In this document: positions 43,101 through 50,867 of the stretch, piece by piece
Numbering within the stretch: the stretch's first letter is position 1
Layout of the letters: every line of letters begins with the position of its first letter
Source: Pseudomonas sp. GGS8
Lineage (GTDB): Bacteria; Pseudomonadota; Gammaproteobacteria; Pseudomonadales; Pseudomonadaceae
Reading direction: 5' to 3'
Length of the DNA: 64,000 bases
NCBI RefSeq assembly: GCF_024168645.1
Contig: NZ_JALJWF010000001.1
Coordinates: forward strand, 4,653,501 to 4,717,500
Position numbers and translations under genes: made by a program
The notes under the pieces: model-generated
What the model was told of the DNA's origin: nothing
Seen by the model: the letters and a program-made list of their open reading frames with translations, nothing else
The model's database searches: none

Positions 43101-44210
43101 GACGAGTCCAGCGCCGATATCCTCAATGGACTGGGTGGTGATGACTCGCTCTACGGATTGTCGGGCAATGACACACTGAACGGTGGCGCCGGCAGCGACA
43201 AGCTCTTTGGTGGCGCGGGCATGGACACGCTCGATGGTGGCGCCGGCAATGATTCCCTTTATGGGGATGCCGGCAACGATACCTACCAGTTTTACCGCGG
43301 GGTCGGGCAGGATTGGATAAGTGACTACGACTCTTCGGTGGGTAACCTGGATACGATCAAGGTAGGGGCAGGCCTCAAGCCGTCCGATATCCAACTCAGT
43401 CGTGATACCTACGACCTTTTCGTGGGCATTGCAGGAACGACCGACAAGCTGACCGCTTCCGGCTGGTTCTCGAACAGCGCGTATCGGATCGAACAGATCC
43501 AGTTCGACGACGGAACCCTCTGGAGTGCCGACACCATCAAGAGCATGACCAAGGGCACGGCAACTTCGGGTAGCGATGCACTGTTCGGCGAGGATGCGCT
43601 GGCTGACTCGTTAAGTGGCCTTGACGGCAATGACAAACTTTACGGGTTGGGCGGTAACGACACGCTGTCGGGTGGCAACGGTGCCGATGAACTGAGCGGT
43701 GGCGAAGGCTCCGACACCTTGCTGGGTGGGGCGGGTGATGACCGGTTGTCTGGTGATACAGGCTCCGACACCCTGATAGGTGGAACAGGCAACGATCAGT
43801 TGAGTGGGGATCGCGGTAATGATCTTTATCGATTCGAGCGTGGGGATGGTCAGGATGATATTGACGATTTCGACCCGGACGCCAACACCGATGTGTTGCA
43901 ATTCGGTGCCGGTATTTCCGCCAATCAACTCTGGTTCAGTAAAAATGGCTGGGACCTGGAAGTGAGTGTCATTGGCACCGCCGATAAAGTGACGATCTCC
44001 AAATGGTCGTTCTGGGGGCCGGGTAGCTGGGAGAAGGCCCAGCACATCGAGCAGTTCCGCACCGCCGATGGCAAAGTCCTGTTGGAAAACCAGGTCGATC
44101 AACTGGTAGGCGCCATGGCCGCTTTCGCGCCACCGGCACCGGGTGAGACCTCATTACCACAGAACTATCAAACGTCGTTGAATGCAGTGATTGCCAGCAA
44201 CTGGCAATAG
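34116..44210 (+). CDS. Giant RTX protein with embedded kexin-like protease and P domain
   Basis: 3364 residues, the likely cargo of the upstream type I system. In order: AT-rich unknown N-terminus (1–370); Asp/Asn-rich EF-hand-like calcium segment (LDLNGDGVRL, VVDRNNNGKIDN; 375–540); RTX nonapeptides (about 690–800); a cadherin-like unit (880–945); a subtilisin/kexin domain (about 970–1310) with His 1055 (DHATLVAG), Asn near 1150 (TAGGN) and Ser 1233 (GTSFAAP); a P domain (about 1320–1455); further RTX and M10-C-like repeats; two He_PIG/Ig-like domains (near 2285–2480); then five roughly 160-residue modules (GGxGxDxL repeats, NDTYxFYRGMGQD, GTTDKL, VERVEFADGTxW). The protease Asp position reads IAEIET, Glu 1007 instead of Asp. 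The uncleaved C-terminus should carry the secretion signal. ATG 34116 has GGGAACGGA upstream; ATG 34095 is weaker. Calcium outside the cell would fold it. Adhesin, toxin or protease are all possible. Confidence 0.92.
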   Translation: MSFSKSTLEYLQSMADEANEISKALGVDDVTAQGMLGAIGEEYESLGFKDVVQAITVSGASHEELKANYESVLADPDLLKEIVGANDVRQGVIKYFNPVLNDVGPGNIKILTAMKLLGDYMESNPGSDPLGIKNYAQDYGRLVKDLGDEKNTLSLKFAGLMLVEANEFYSVKAASAWAGYDQDTKDAILITYYNNGEEWAVGKAEQFFSEFPDAQYAPKPGGGTSGGQVYLENAEQIKKYIGATPIPSVSDNFFNLNINTAGAVVEKGATDHEQSAAQVADGLVRNGGGWAITYDPNKLNVNQIQGSWVNNTFAAAATQILADGYRPGNVNTVKEVFDFSLRGASNGISFGSNSGQAGAWLNSGNAQARLTLPTDPLVLDLNGDGVRLTDYLSNPVLFDVDNDGGSLEETGWVSAQDGIVVVDRNNNGKIDNISETLSEYFGGAAGTGGNTGEKPFANGFAALKSLDSNGDNLFDNRDDAWSSVKVWVDANHDGKNWVDSNGNNAVDAGEVSEVRTLSELGITSINLANTVQNGEVRDGNEVLARGTFVQNGISKEAIAANFLANPNGHTFSASGNGTVVSTQGGGEVAPVSAYASSSTSGETIDVAQKGVSNASGGVGRDVLLGDAGSNWLAGGQGSDSFQAGAGDDVLLIDADDLAVNIHGGAGTDIVQVIGDRGVTLNLTEAEIEIAQGGRGNDVFIAGGHSTVYMRGGDGDDVLVGGSANDALSGEDGEDFISGGAGNDVLRGHRGRDQVLGGEGNDLIDGGLDDDNLSGGAGDDVLIGGEGDDTISGGDGVDVIELSGDFSDYRITRTAEGVWISDTVAGRDGTDFLQNVEKANFKNLKLVEIPTATSEGMENALLVKDVLGKDKNGVAFERTSAHLIGKEQLLQNDIDWQHDALHITGLFDVVGGTAVVTQAGDVLFTPDATFTGIMGFKYTVADAKGNEASTIVNMGTGESATMRAAVYLKTSDLPDDPLVTDQWYLSQANILPVWKDYTGKGVRIAEIETNSPFGTTKEILDYRHADLKDNIDQNWLANATPGQMAGEGSGGKFSDHATLVAGVMVAARNGEGSVGVAYDATVAGYWVNKDDFSNMSHMYEYDVVNHSWGSNFHFDLKFSPTELGTLPTAYYQAIDEGRHGLGTVIVTAGGNDREKGGNTNYSNVSNTRSSIVVGAINATTDLGALQLGGKPFSSPGASILVSAPGSNVTSTSRLVQNDNGSTFGGDTSVSQGTSFAAPIVSGIVALMLEANPELGYRDVQQILAISARKVNDPTTSWQTNGSQNWNGGGMHVSHDYGYGEVDARAAVRLAETWNIQQTLGNELRLTNPLESGVLNRAITDGQGAGISHSLTMGAVDILAEHVEVKVNLSHARPGDLILKLISPSGTESILMNRPGKAPGSAATDRGNADFDGQNTLNYVFGTALLRGEAVQGNWTLQVIDSVTGDTGTLNSWSLNVYGKGDTIDDQYVYTNEYAQLAASGGRNALNDTDGGQDTINAAAISSASVIDLSKGEATLAGARLAITNAAQIEHLIGGEFADTLIGNAADNHLSGGRGDDVLSGGAGVDTLIGGKGSDTLTGGADTDYFVIDKAAGDVDTVTDFVIGTDRIVLSGFDDEVYTAATITQQGADTRLSLADGQVLLLKNVQSEGLTLKNFVHIPEGVRLSRLEQASGYGFGLSGANTERNLPDVTGSFLYWAHDGGERVFGGTGADTIVGGQGDDVLVGESSTASTVGGNDIISGGEGYDVIRGGAGDDVLRGDVGLDYLGGDAGNDVLYLEGDQAIEDHAFTTVLSPNINLSGAATHTGASVAGGAGNDRFVLVEDLLASASQGIMGNLIDDFEVANANEKIDLSQIRAVHSFADLNFSNVTVDGEVYLRVWLGTMASGTQYITLKGVTAGQLSAANFIFGQAVTQPKVLLSGTGANDLLIGDAGGNTLDGGAGADVLEGRMGDDTYIVDNVGDVIKEVVGGGYDVVKSSVSHVLASEVESLQLLGSAAINGTGNELSNRLVGNSANNILNGAGGSDVMIGGLGDDTYGVDDGSDRIVESEGAGTDTVNSSVSFTLANHLENLSLTGNAAINATGNAANNVLRGNVADNRLDGAQGADRMIGGLGNDTYFVDNAGDAVVEDLNGGNDKVISTLDYTLAANVEALTLSGPALNASGNELGNELIGNERNNRLYGAAGDDFLQGGRGDDRYVFGVGHGQDHISEDLEAAGGIDTIVFEAGIKESDVAVDHSAQGMVLRLNDGQQIISGWTAARGHSVERIEFANGTVWNTATLSTQANRAPTVSTAIVDQKVAEDSAFVLTLAANAFVDADTGDALQLSATLVDGKPLPAWLSFDAKTRTFSGTPGNDAVGNVSIRVTATDKAGLSVSDSFEVQVSNTNDAPVLVKAIADQSVVEGAPLTFALPATTFTDIDAGDRLSYQATLANGSALPAWLVFDAATRTFSGTPAQAGTVSVKVSAVDLSAAVASDVFDIVVNAQAVTNGTAAADSLNGDASGNVINGLGGDDSIYGREGNDVLNGGDGADWISGGDGNDTLDGGAGNDSLRGDSGNDTYRFYRGMGQDSVTDFDSTVGNVDTIKVAADIAPADVIVSRDQTYLTLAIKGTTDKLSITFFSNSNYIVERVEFADGTVWGVDALKQMTKGVASSAADTLFGDIGADVLDGLEGDDKVYGEAGDDRLEGGAGNDSLGGGDGNDILNGGAGNDYLSGDYGNDRLDGGLGNDRLSGGAGNDTYMFYRGMGQDTISEFDSMAGNSDTIKVAADINPGDVIVKREGSDVYLAIKNTTDRMTIYSYTDANYQVERVEFVDGTVWSVSDLKRLSVEVATNGADTLIGDEANDRLDGLDGDDKLSGLAGNDVLNGGAGQDTLDGGMGLDTLDGGAGNDLLYGGSGNDTYLFQRGGGQDLISDRDWTRGNLDVIKLAQGISPGDIKVARVGYNLELTILGTTDKLTVNEWFLSTDSQVEQVQFADGTLWDAATLTTLSKGVASEGNDVLQGDESSADILNGLGGDDSLYGLSGNDTLNGGAGSDKLFGGAGMDTLDGGAGNDSLYGDAGNDTYQFYRGVGQDWISDYDSSVGNLDTIKVGAGLKPSDIQLSRDTYDLFVGIAGTTDKLTASGWFSNSAYRIEQIQFDDGTLWSADTIKSMTKGTATSGSDALFGEDALADSLSGLDGNDKLYGLGGNDTLSGGNGADELSGGEGSDTLLGGAGDDRLSGDTGSDTLIGGTGNDQLSGDRGNDLYRFERGDGQDDIDDFDPDANTDVLQFGAGISANQLWFSKNGWDLEVSVIGTADKVTISKWSFWGPGSWEKAQHIEQFRTADGKVLLENQVDQLVGAMAAFAPPAPGETSLPQNYQTSLNAVIASNWQ

Positions 44211-44217
44211 CATTCCT

Positions 44218-44245
44218 AACTGCCGCGCCTTTAGGCGCGGCAGTT
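44218..44245 (+). terminator. Hairpin after the RTX gene
   Basis: Perfect 12-base-pair stem AACTGCCGCGCC/GGCGCGGCAGTT with loop TTTA, eight bases after the stop; only a weak T run follows. The orphan RTX end at 50324 is also followed by a GC-rich hairpin. Confidence 0.75.
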
Positions 44246-44419
44246 AGATTCTCAAAATAGCGCGGGTGATAGGAGGTTGGCATATTGCTTGATTCTGATA
44301 AGTCTTGAACCATATCTTCAATAGACGAAGTGACCTGCCATCAATTTTTGATCCAGGTACCCTCATTATGGAAAAAAGGCTGTTAGGCCGAAACTTGATC
44401 AGGAATTTCACCCAATCAT

Positions 44420-44689
44420 TCATGAGTTGACGGCGCTGTCGAGATAGTCTGAGCGCGAATACGCGCCTTCGGTTTGGTCACGTTCGTCGTGTGCTAATGC
44501 CATTTCGCAAACCTCACGCGGATAGTGAGTACATTCTCCTGCCCAATCTCTGAACGAAGATCGAAAGCCGTGTCGCGTAATGTGCTTGTACCCCAAGCCA
44601 TGCAGGAGCGTTCGTACTGCGTTTGCGCGCATAACTCCTGATTTGCCTTGGCCTGGAAATAGAAAGGCGCTTCCCTCATCTCGCGGAAT
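44420..44689 (-). pseudogene. C-terminal fragment of a tyrosine integrase, cut by the IS
   Basis: About 90 codons to the stop at 44420 reading HITRHGFRSSFRDWA (His-x-x-Arg box), YPREVCEMALAH (second His) and EGAYSRSDYL (Tyr). This is the end of a P4-type integrase different from the one at 17249. The IS3 element begins at its upstream edge. Confidence 0.8.
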
Positions 44690-44697
44690 TGTAGTGG

Positions 44698-45860
<1,163 letters not shown>

Positions 45861-45924
45861 TTGACACCTCGATCTGGCGAGTATTCTCGCCTAAATGGGT
45901 GTCCGGTTTCATTAGACCACTACA

Positions 45925-46146
45925 GTATTTATCCCATTCATCCGTTCGCCAAAACTGACCACAATCAAGGCACTGCAATAGTTTGATCCATTGGCCTATC
46001 TCAAGGCAGCGTAAACCAGCGACAAACTCCGCATAGTTATGACCAATCTCTACGAGGTCGCCGACTGCCACAACTACATTGCATTGCTTCACTCCTAATA
46101 CTGAGCTTTTCACTAGACTCGATCGTCCGTTCCTGGCCGGATTCAA
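45925..46146 (-). pseudogene. Hypothetical gene truncated by the IS
   Basis: 74 codons (VVVAVGDLVEIGHNYAEFV, CLDCGQFWRTDEWD) that run into the IS end at 45924, after which the frame continues in IS sequence. It may have a zinc-binding Cys pair (CLDC). Family not recognised. Confidence 0.5.
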
Positions 46147-46190
46147 CCGGTCGACGAAACAGATTGGCTAAATCATTCAGCGGCGCATTT

Positions 46191-46508
46191 TCAAGCATTC
46201 ACAATGATGCAAAAAAGCAGCTTGATATCGGTAGTCTCGTTCTGGAGTTCGTGTTCCTTTTGCGACAGGCTCACGGAGGCTTTGGCCCAGCTATACGCCT
46301 CTGATGAAGAAAGCGCTGAAGTGTCAGTGGTGCCTTGGTGCATGTCGGAATGTCCCAACCTGCCGTCTGGGTAGCGTAACCACCCCTCCCATCCCATCAG
46401 GATAGCGCCGGTTGCCTCCAGGAGTTGCAAAGCTGTAATCGCGTGGCGATAGGGAAGAACCAGTTCGCTTTGAGATACGGATAGCCGTTGCAAGTCAGCC
46501 AGTGTCAT
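46191..46508 (-). CDS. Small hypothetical protein
   Basis: 105 residues (MTLADLQRLSVSQSELVLPY...), with a conserved-looking WEGWLRYPDGRLGHSDMHQG stretch. Size and setting near toxin fragments would fit an orphan immunity protein, but nothing in the sequence proves it. The next 170 bases hold the dispersed repeat at 46625. Confidence 0.5.
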   Translation of the reverse strand: MTLADLQRLSVSQSELVLPYRHAITALQLLEATGAILMGWEGWLRYPDGRLGHSDMHQGTTDTSALSSSEAYSWAKASVSLSQKEHELQNETTDIKLLFCIIVNA

Positions 46509-46624
46509 CGGGATATCCTTGTGTCATGCGTTCGGTGTTGCGTGTGGAGCCTGAGTAGTTTATGAGGAAAAGGCCTACTCGACTGAGCGCGTATACAGAC
46601 TATCAATGCATCACAGTATCGTCA

Positions 46625-46676
46625 GCTTTTGGCCGATTTCTGCCTTCCACGACCGGCTGAAAACGACCCAAAGCTG
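46625..46676 (+). repeat. Dispersed hairpin repeat, copy 2
   Basis: GCTTTTGGCCGATTTCTGCC then CGACCGGCTGAAAACGACCC. It touches the stop codon of the minus-strand gene at 46677. Imperfect stem GATTTCtGCC/GGCtGAAAaC around a ten-base loop. Confidence 0.7.
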
Positions 46677-47330
46677 TCATCCCAGTAAAGTCACCAAGCT
46701 GGTTTCGATACCCGCCACATACTCGGGCGCTTCGTTGATCAGCACGACTGCATTGTCACCCCGGTTCAGATAAATCAGGTAGTCGCTGGTCTCGAAGGTG
46801 ATTTTGAAGGCTACTAGCCGAGCCTCCTGGTCCCGCCCTTTGTCGACGACTCCTTGAACCTCAGTGATGATCTTTCCTTCAAGAGAGAGGGCGGATAAAC
46901 CGGAAAGCAGATTTTCTCTACGCCACAAACAGGCGCTAGCTGCGTCAAGCTTGAAGGGCGCGGGGAGGACTAGATCTGATAGATCAGCCCCGACACTTTC
47001 CCCATCAGTTAGCAGGTACATCGAAACGGTATGATGTTCGCCACACCGCCACATTAACGATCCTCTGTCTTCCAGACACTTCTCATCGTTGAAGTAATAC
47101 TGGTCATGCAATAACACGGAAAGTCGCTGACCAATCAGCAAACGTGCATTGCCTAAGTCCTGGGTCATCCTCTCGCGGGAGGCGACATAGCGGTTAAACA
47201 CTGAGCAGTACCTCTTTAGCTTGTGAGAAGAAGTCGCAGATTCTAACCGGGCTGCTCGTTGAAGGTCTGCTTTTGGCCGAGGCTGTGTAAAAACGTTTTT
47301 GATCGTAATAGGTGGCTGGATTCGACACAA
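46677..47330 (-). CDS. Hypothetical cytoplasmic protein
   Basis: Open for 217 codons; an ATG at 47168 (MTQDLGNARLLIGQRLSVLL) would give 163 residues and is the more credible start since the upstream part is low in complexity. The C-terminus (FETSDYLIYLNRGDNAVVLINE) looks like an alternating beta fold. No family or motif recognised. It ends directly at a dispersed repeat. Confidence 0.5.
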   Translation of the reverse strand: MCRIQPPITIKNVFTQPRPKADLQRAARLESATSSHKLKRYCSVFNRYVASRERMTQDLGNARLLIGQRLSVLLHDQYYFNDEKCLEDRGSLMWRCGEHHTVSMYLLTDGESVGADLSDLVLPAPFKLDAASACLWRRENLLSGLSALSLEGKIITEVQGVVDKGRDQEARLVAFKITFETSDYLIYLNRGDNAVVLINEAPEYVAGIETSLVTLLG

Positions 47331-47385
47331 AAATTGCGCTCCTACGCAAATTTCAGGTCTGCTGAGTTGCCGAGTGCCAGCAATC

Positions 47386-48438
47386 CTAGAGCTCCACTTT
47401 GTTGTTCGCGGACTGCGTCAAAAACTCGGTGATCAGTGACGTAACCTGCTGTTGGATTACCTCGCGCGGGCGAGCATTGTCGCCATCCCCGCAAATGATG
47501 CCATCGCCAGGAATGTCCTCTTCGAGCAATGCCACTGCACCTGGTTTGCAAATCGGCAAGAAGCTGAAATGGCTGGCGTCACTGATCTCGACATAGCGGC
47601 TGGACGCTTGGGGCAGGCGTGTGGCCAGGTTGGCGGACTCCAACTGAGCAGGCAGTTCCACCGATGGTGCGCCGGCAGCGATAACTAGCACCGGCACCGG
47701 CAGTGCCGCAAGGCTCTCATCTGTCATCCCGCGCGAGAGTCCCAGGTCCAAAGAAACCACAGCGGTGACGCGTTGATCGCGCAAATCGCCGGCCAGACCA
47801 GCCTTTAATGCCGGAGTACTCTCAGGGTTGATCTTTTGATAATTGGTGCAACTGGATAACTGCGGATGGAGTTTGCAGTCACGGGCAAACAGGGCCGGGT
47901 CGAAACGAGCGCCGGCGATCTCCATTGCAGTCCAGCCGCCGAGTGAATGGCCTACTACAGCAATTTGACGCTTTGTGACCACGCCAAATTTTTCAGGTTG
48001 AGTGGTGACCGCCTCAATGGCCCGATGCAGGTCAATGGGCCGCTGCCATAACTGCGCCGCCGCTTGCGGGCTTCGATCATGGGTCGTGGTGCCGGGGTGG
48101 TTGACCGCTGCGACAATGTAACCTTTATGGGCCAATGCACTCGCCAACCAGTTCTGATTGTTCCAATTGCCTCTGAATCCATGGGAGAGCACCACCAATG
48201 GGTGCTCGCCAGCAGAGGGGCGCGCGTTGCGAACCGCAGAAGCACCGACAAACACCACATCGTCGCCGATCAACTGTGGGGTGACGGTCGTTGTACTGGG
48301 ATACCAGACGACCATCTCCAGCGGACGCTCATTGTGTGGGTCCGGCAGGGTGTAGGATTGGAAGCCGACAGAGTTGACGTCAGCGAGAGCGTTGGTCGTC
48401 AGACAGGTTAAAAGCAGGGCGCCGAGAGCTGTTTTCAA
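47386..48438 (-). CDS. Secreted alpha/beta hydrolase (dienelactone hydrolase / PAF-acetylhydrolase-like)
   Basis: 350 residues with signal peptide (MKTALGALLLTCLTTNALA). The hydrolase fold shows LVVLSHGFRGNWNNQNWLA (oxyanion), GHSLGGWTA (Ser nucleophile) and SDASHFSFLPIC (His). Six cysteines in the mature part suggest disulfides in the periplasm. Family members cleave short-chain esters or lipids such as platelet-activating factor; substrate here unknown. Free-standing gene in the island. Confidence 0.82.
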   Translation of the reverse strand: MKTALGALLLTCLTTNALADVNSVGFQSYTLPDPHNERPLEMVVWYPSTTTVTPQLIGDDVVFVGASAVRNARPSAGEHPLVVLSHGFRGNWNNQNWLASALAHKGYIVAAVNHPGTTTHDRSPQAAAQLWQRPIDLHRAIEAVTTQPEKFGVVTKRQIAVVGHSLGGWTAMEIAGARFDPALFARDCKLHPQLSSCTNYQKINPESTPALKAGLAGDLRDQRVTAVVSLDLGLSRGMTDESLAALPVPVLVIAAGAPSVELPAQLESANLATRLPQASSRYVEISDASHFSFLPICKPGAVALLEEDIPGDGIICGDGDNARPREVIQQQVTSLITEFLTQSANNKVEL

Positions 48439-48647
48439 TGGGTTGTCTTCCTTGATTTAGATAGGGGTTCAGAATCTGGAACCCACCGATAGCGTGCATC
48501 ACATCTCGCAAATTATAGAAATCCTGCGCCGTGAGCAGGTGAATCTGCACCGACATTAAAGCCGATACTCCGATTAACATGCATAGTTTTCGTTATCTGC
48601 ATTGACTGGTCAGCAGCCGGGCTTTCGGGGCAAGTCCGAAGGGCCTA

Positions 48648-48686
48648 TTGGCCGATTTCTGCCTGTCGCGACCGGCTGAAATCACC
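48648..48686 (+). repeat. Dispersed hairpin repeat, copy 3
   Basis: TTGGCCGATTTCTGCCTGTC then GCGACCGGCTGAAATCACC, the best palindrome of the set (GATTTCtGCC/GGCtGAAATC). It ends two bases from the stop of the YfiH-type gene at 48689. Confidence 0.75.
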
Positions 48687-48688
48687 AT

Positions 48689-49420
48689 TCAGCAAACCGG
48701 ATCCCGATAACGTCTTATCCAGGAATACTGGAAGGATTTAGGCTCGACTTGATGGCTCCGCCGCCGATAGCTGCCCAGATCAGCGCTGTGGCAATAAGTA
48801 CAATGTTCAAGCACCTGAATCTGTTCAATACTCACACCACTCGCCACCAAGTGGTGCAGCGCATATTTTCGTAGATCGAACCAAGCTTCGTTATGTGTGA
48901 CCTCAGGTTCGACCCAAGGCGCACTTGCGGGTGGCACTCTGTGGGGCGTCCATGGCGGAGAATCGTTTTGCCAAAGATGGCTGTCGGCATGTTCAATACC
49001 CTCGACAAACTTCCTGTTTACCTCATAACAACAGGGGCCGATGGATGGGCCTATCACTATTCGCAATCCAGCAAGAGAAGCACCTTCTTTCTCTAACCGG
49101 CCTATCGAATTACCGAGGATGCCTGCTTTCAAACCCTGCCATCCGGCATGGATTGCCGCTACAAATGGTTGATCAACCGACGCAACCAGAACCGGCAAGC
49201 AATCGGCTGTGATGACCGCTACCGCACCCCGGACTCCTCTCGAGAACAGTGCATCGGCGACAGGACGTTCATCTCGCCCTTCCACGTCAGCATCGATGAT
49301 GTGCGTACCGTGAGCCTGAGCACAGTAACGTGTTCCTTCCGGCAGCGTTAAATTTCCAGAAGTCTCGAAACCATGATCCACGCCGGGGATATCGAGCAGC
49401 AACGAAGACAGGTAGGTCAT
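48689..49420 (-). CDS. YfiH/PgeF-family multicopper-like domain protein (paralogue)
   Basis: 243 residues from ATG 49420. Family hallmarks are present: QAHGTHI, ITADCLPVLVA, AAIHAGWQGL, IGPSIGPCCYEV and EHCTYCH, giving the zinc-binding His/Cys set. Members (PgeF/LACC1 family) act on purine nucleosides or correct misincorporated serine in peptidoglycan. Pseudomonas normally has one core copy beside rluD; this one stands alone in the island and has an unusual proline-rich insert (NDSPPWTPHRVPPASAPWVE). Its link to the nucleoside cluster further on is only suggestive. Confidence 0.85.
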   Translation of the reverse strand: MTYLSSLLLDIPGVDHGFETSGNLTLPEGTRYCAQAHGTHIIDADVEGRDERPVADALFSRGVRGAVAVITADCLPVLVASVDQPFVAAIHAGWQGLKAGILGNSIGRLEKEGASLAGLRIVIGPSIGPCCYEVNRKFVEGIEHADSHLWQNDSPPWTPHRVPPASAPWVEPEVTHNEAWFDLRKYALHHLVASGVSIEQIQVLEHCTYCHSADLGSYRRRSHQVEPKSFQYSWIRRYRDPVC

Positions 49421-49553
49421 AGAGCAGGTCCTATCGATGGCAATCCCGGGTACCGACATATCATCTGTAAGAGGGATGGGTCAAGCTCGCAGAGAGCCCT
49501 GCTGGACGTTTGCGCTCACAGCCTAAAGCTGTTTGATTTGACCGTCCGCTCCT

Positions 49554-49739
49554 GGCTGATTCTGTTGAAAAAGTCGGTTCTTCCATACGGCCCGGATACT
49601 GACCGATGAAAACACCTTTCTTGCGCGTTGCTACGCGAAATCTGAACCCGGCCCCCACTGCTCAATGTTAAGATTTCAATCTCAAACGCGTACTTTTCTA
49701 CTGTGGAAACCATGGCCGACTTTTTCAACAGAATCGGCC
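49554..49739. mobile_element. MITE-like element with 24-bp inverted ends
   Basis: The ends GGCTGATTCTGTTGAAAAAG+TCGG (49554–49577) and its complement (49716–49739) match at 23 of 24 positions, bounding 186 bases with no intact gene. The size, terminal inverted repeats and lack of a transposase fit a non-autonomous derivative of an insertion sequence. No obvious target duplication. Confidence 0.65.
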
Positions 49740-49915
49740 GAAAGCTGCCGTGCGTGACTAACTCCTTTCGGCCTTATCGAGCACAGCCAAACACCCTAAA
49801 CATCTGGTTGCGAGCAATTTGATTTGAGCAGAACGCGGTAGTGTCAAAAGGGTAGGGTTGCGGAAATGGCCGAAACGATCCAGAAACGCTGCGACAGAAG
49901 CTGTGTACCCCAGAA

Positions 49916-49949
49916 ACGACAAAGCCCTGAATAATCAGGGCTTTGTCGT
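49916..49949. terminator. Strong perfect hairpin upstream of the RTX remnant
   Basis: 15-base-pair perfect stem (ACGACAAAGCCCTGA / TCAGGGCTTTGTCGT) with loop ATAA. It looks like a terminator brought with a flanking segment; the RTX homology begins about 12 bases after it. Confidence 0.6.
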
Positions 49950-49960
49950 ACATAAGATGG

Positions 49961-50324
49961 CGGAGGCGATGTCATTGATGATTTTGACATCGAGGTAAAC
50001 ACCGATGTATTGCAATTCGGCACGGGGATTTCTGCCGACCAACTATGGTTCCGCAAAAACGGCCTTGATCTAGAGGTCAGTATCATCGGCACGGCTGATA
50101 AAGTGACGATTGCCAAATGGTCGTCCGAGGGAGTGGGGAGCCTGGAAAAGGCCCCGCACATCGAGCAGTTTCGTACTGCCGATGGCAAGGTCCTCCTGGA
50201 AAATCAGATTGATCAACTGGTCGGTGCGATGGCAGCATTTGCACCGCCCGCAGCGGGTCAGCTGTCGCTGCCGCAGAACTATAAGGAGGCGTTGAGCACT
50301 GTGATTGCCAGCAACTGGCAGTAA
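49961..50324 (+). pseudogene. Orphan C-terminal end of a second RTX protein
   Basis: Codons from about 49,961 (GGDVIDDFD...) to TAA 50324 parallel the last 120 residues of the giant RTX protein: QFGTGISADQLWFRKNG, HIEQFRTADGKVLLENQ, LPQNYKEALSTVIASNWQ. Roughly four of five residues are identical, with silent-looking differences, and the reading frame has stayed open. There is no start or repeat region upstream. It contains the part expected to hold the type I secretion signal. Confidence 0.85.
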
Positions 50325-50335
50325 CGGCAGGTACC

Positions 50336-50355
50336 GCCGCACGGGGAGGTGCGGC
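50336..50355 (+). terminator. Short GC hairpin after the RTX remnant
   Basis: GCCGCAC-GGGGAG-GTGCGGC, 12 bases past the stop, in the same relative position as the hairpin after the full RTX gene. Confidence 0.55.
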
Positions 50356-50534
50356 ACTTCTCTGCTAGAGAAACCGCTTGCGTTCCACTAGACAGCGACT
50401 CGCTGAAGATGCTGAAGTGATTTGTAGAAAATGATCTCTTTCTAATCTCAAATAATGTGTACATCATCCGGTACATCGAAAGTGTAGAGCTCTAAAAAAT
50501 ATCAATAATCTCAAGGAGAAAGAGCGCGGATTCC

Positions 50535-50867
50535 AGTCTCGTTTCCCGCTCCAAATATTGATCTACAGATGTCTGCTGAAATCTGTAAGTCATTGAAAAT
50601 AGAGGCTTCGGCCTCTTTTTTCGTTCCAGTGATTTCTACTGAAAACCACCTCCGGCCACGCTTTTTTTGTACATTAAAACGTACATCGAAATCCGGTCCC
50701 AGGACGTACCAGTTTTCAGATAGATGATGCATTGCTGGAACCCGTACATCTCTCCTCAATCGATCGAGACGAGGAGCTGTACATGTGCCTTTGACTGATA
50801 CGGCTGTTCGCCACGCAAAAAATTTCGGAAAAAATTACAGCCTCAAGGACATGGACGGCTTGCACCT
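50535..50867 (+). repeat. Second copy of the island-end repeat with att core
   Basis: AGTCTCGTTTCCCGCTCCA at 50535–50553 is identical to the tRNA-Gly 3' end. The terminator and integrase start follow as at 16999–17331. Sequence before 50535 does not continue the tRNA, so this is an attachment-site copy and not a tRNA gene. It marks the junction between two tandem islands. Confidence 0.9.

Noticed and set aside
35175-43394. Several long minus-strand frames across the RTX gene
   Set aside because: They follow from the periodic Gly/Asp repeats read backwards; no starts, ribosome sites or recognisable domains.
41560-43860. Tandem repeats that could suggest a CRISPR array or satellite
   Set aside because: The repeats are in-frame RTX nonapeptide and 160-residue modules of one protein with varying sequence; no constant repeat with unique spacers.
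49961-49985. TGGCGGAGGCG, resembling the reversed 3' end of a tRNA-Ser and a possible second att site
   Set aside because: No cloverleaf or T arm can be built upstream or downstream, and the stretch is in frame with the RTX remnant.
50520-50553. Second tRNA-Gly gene
   Set aside because: Only the last 19 bases of the tRNA match; the D arm, anticodon arm and 5' acceptor strand are absent, so it is an attachment-site copy.
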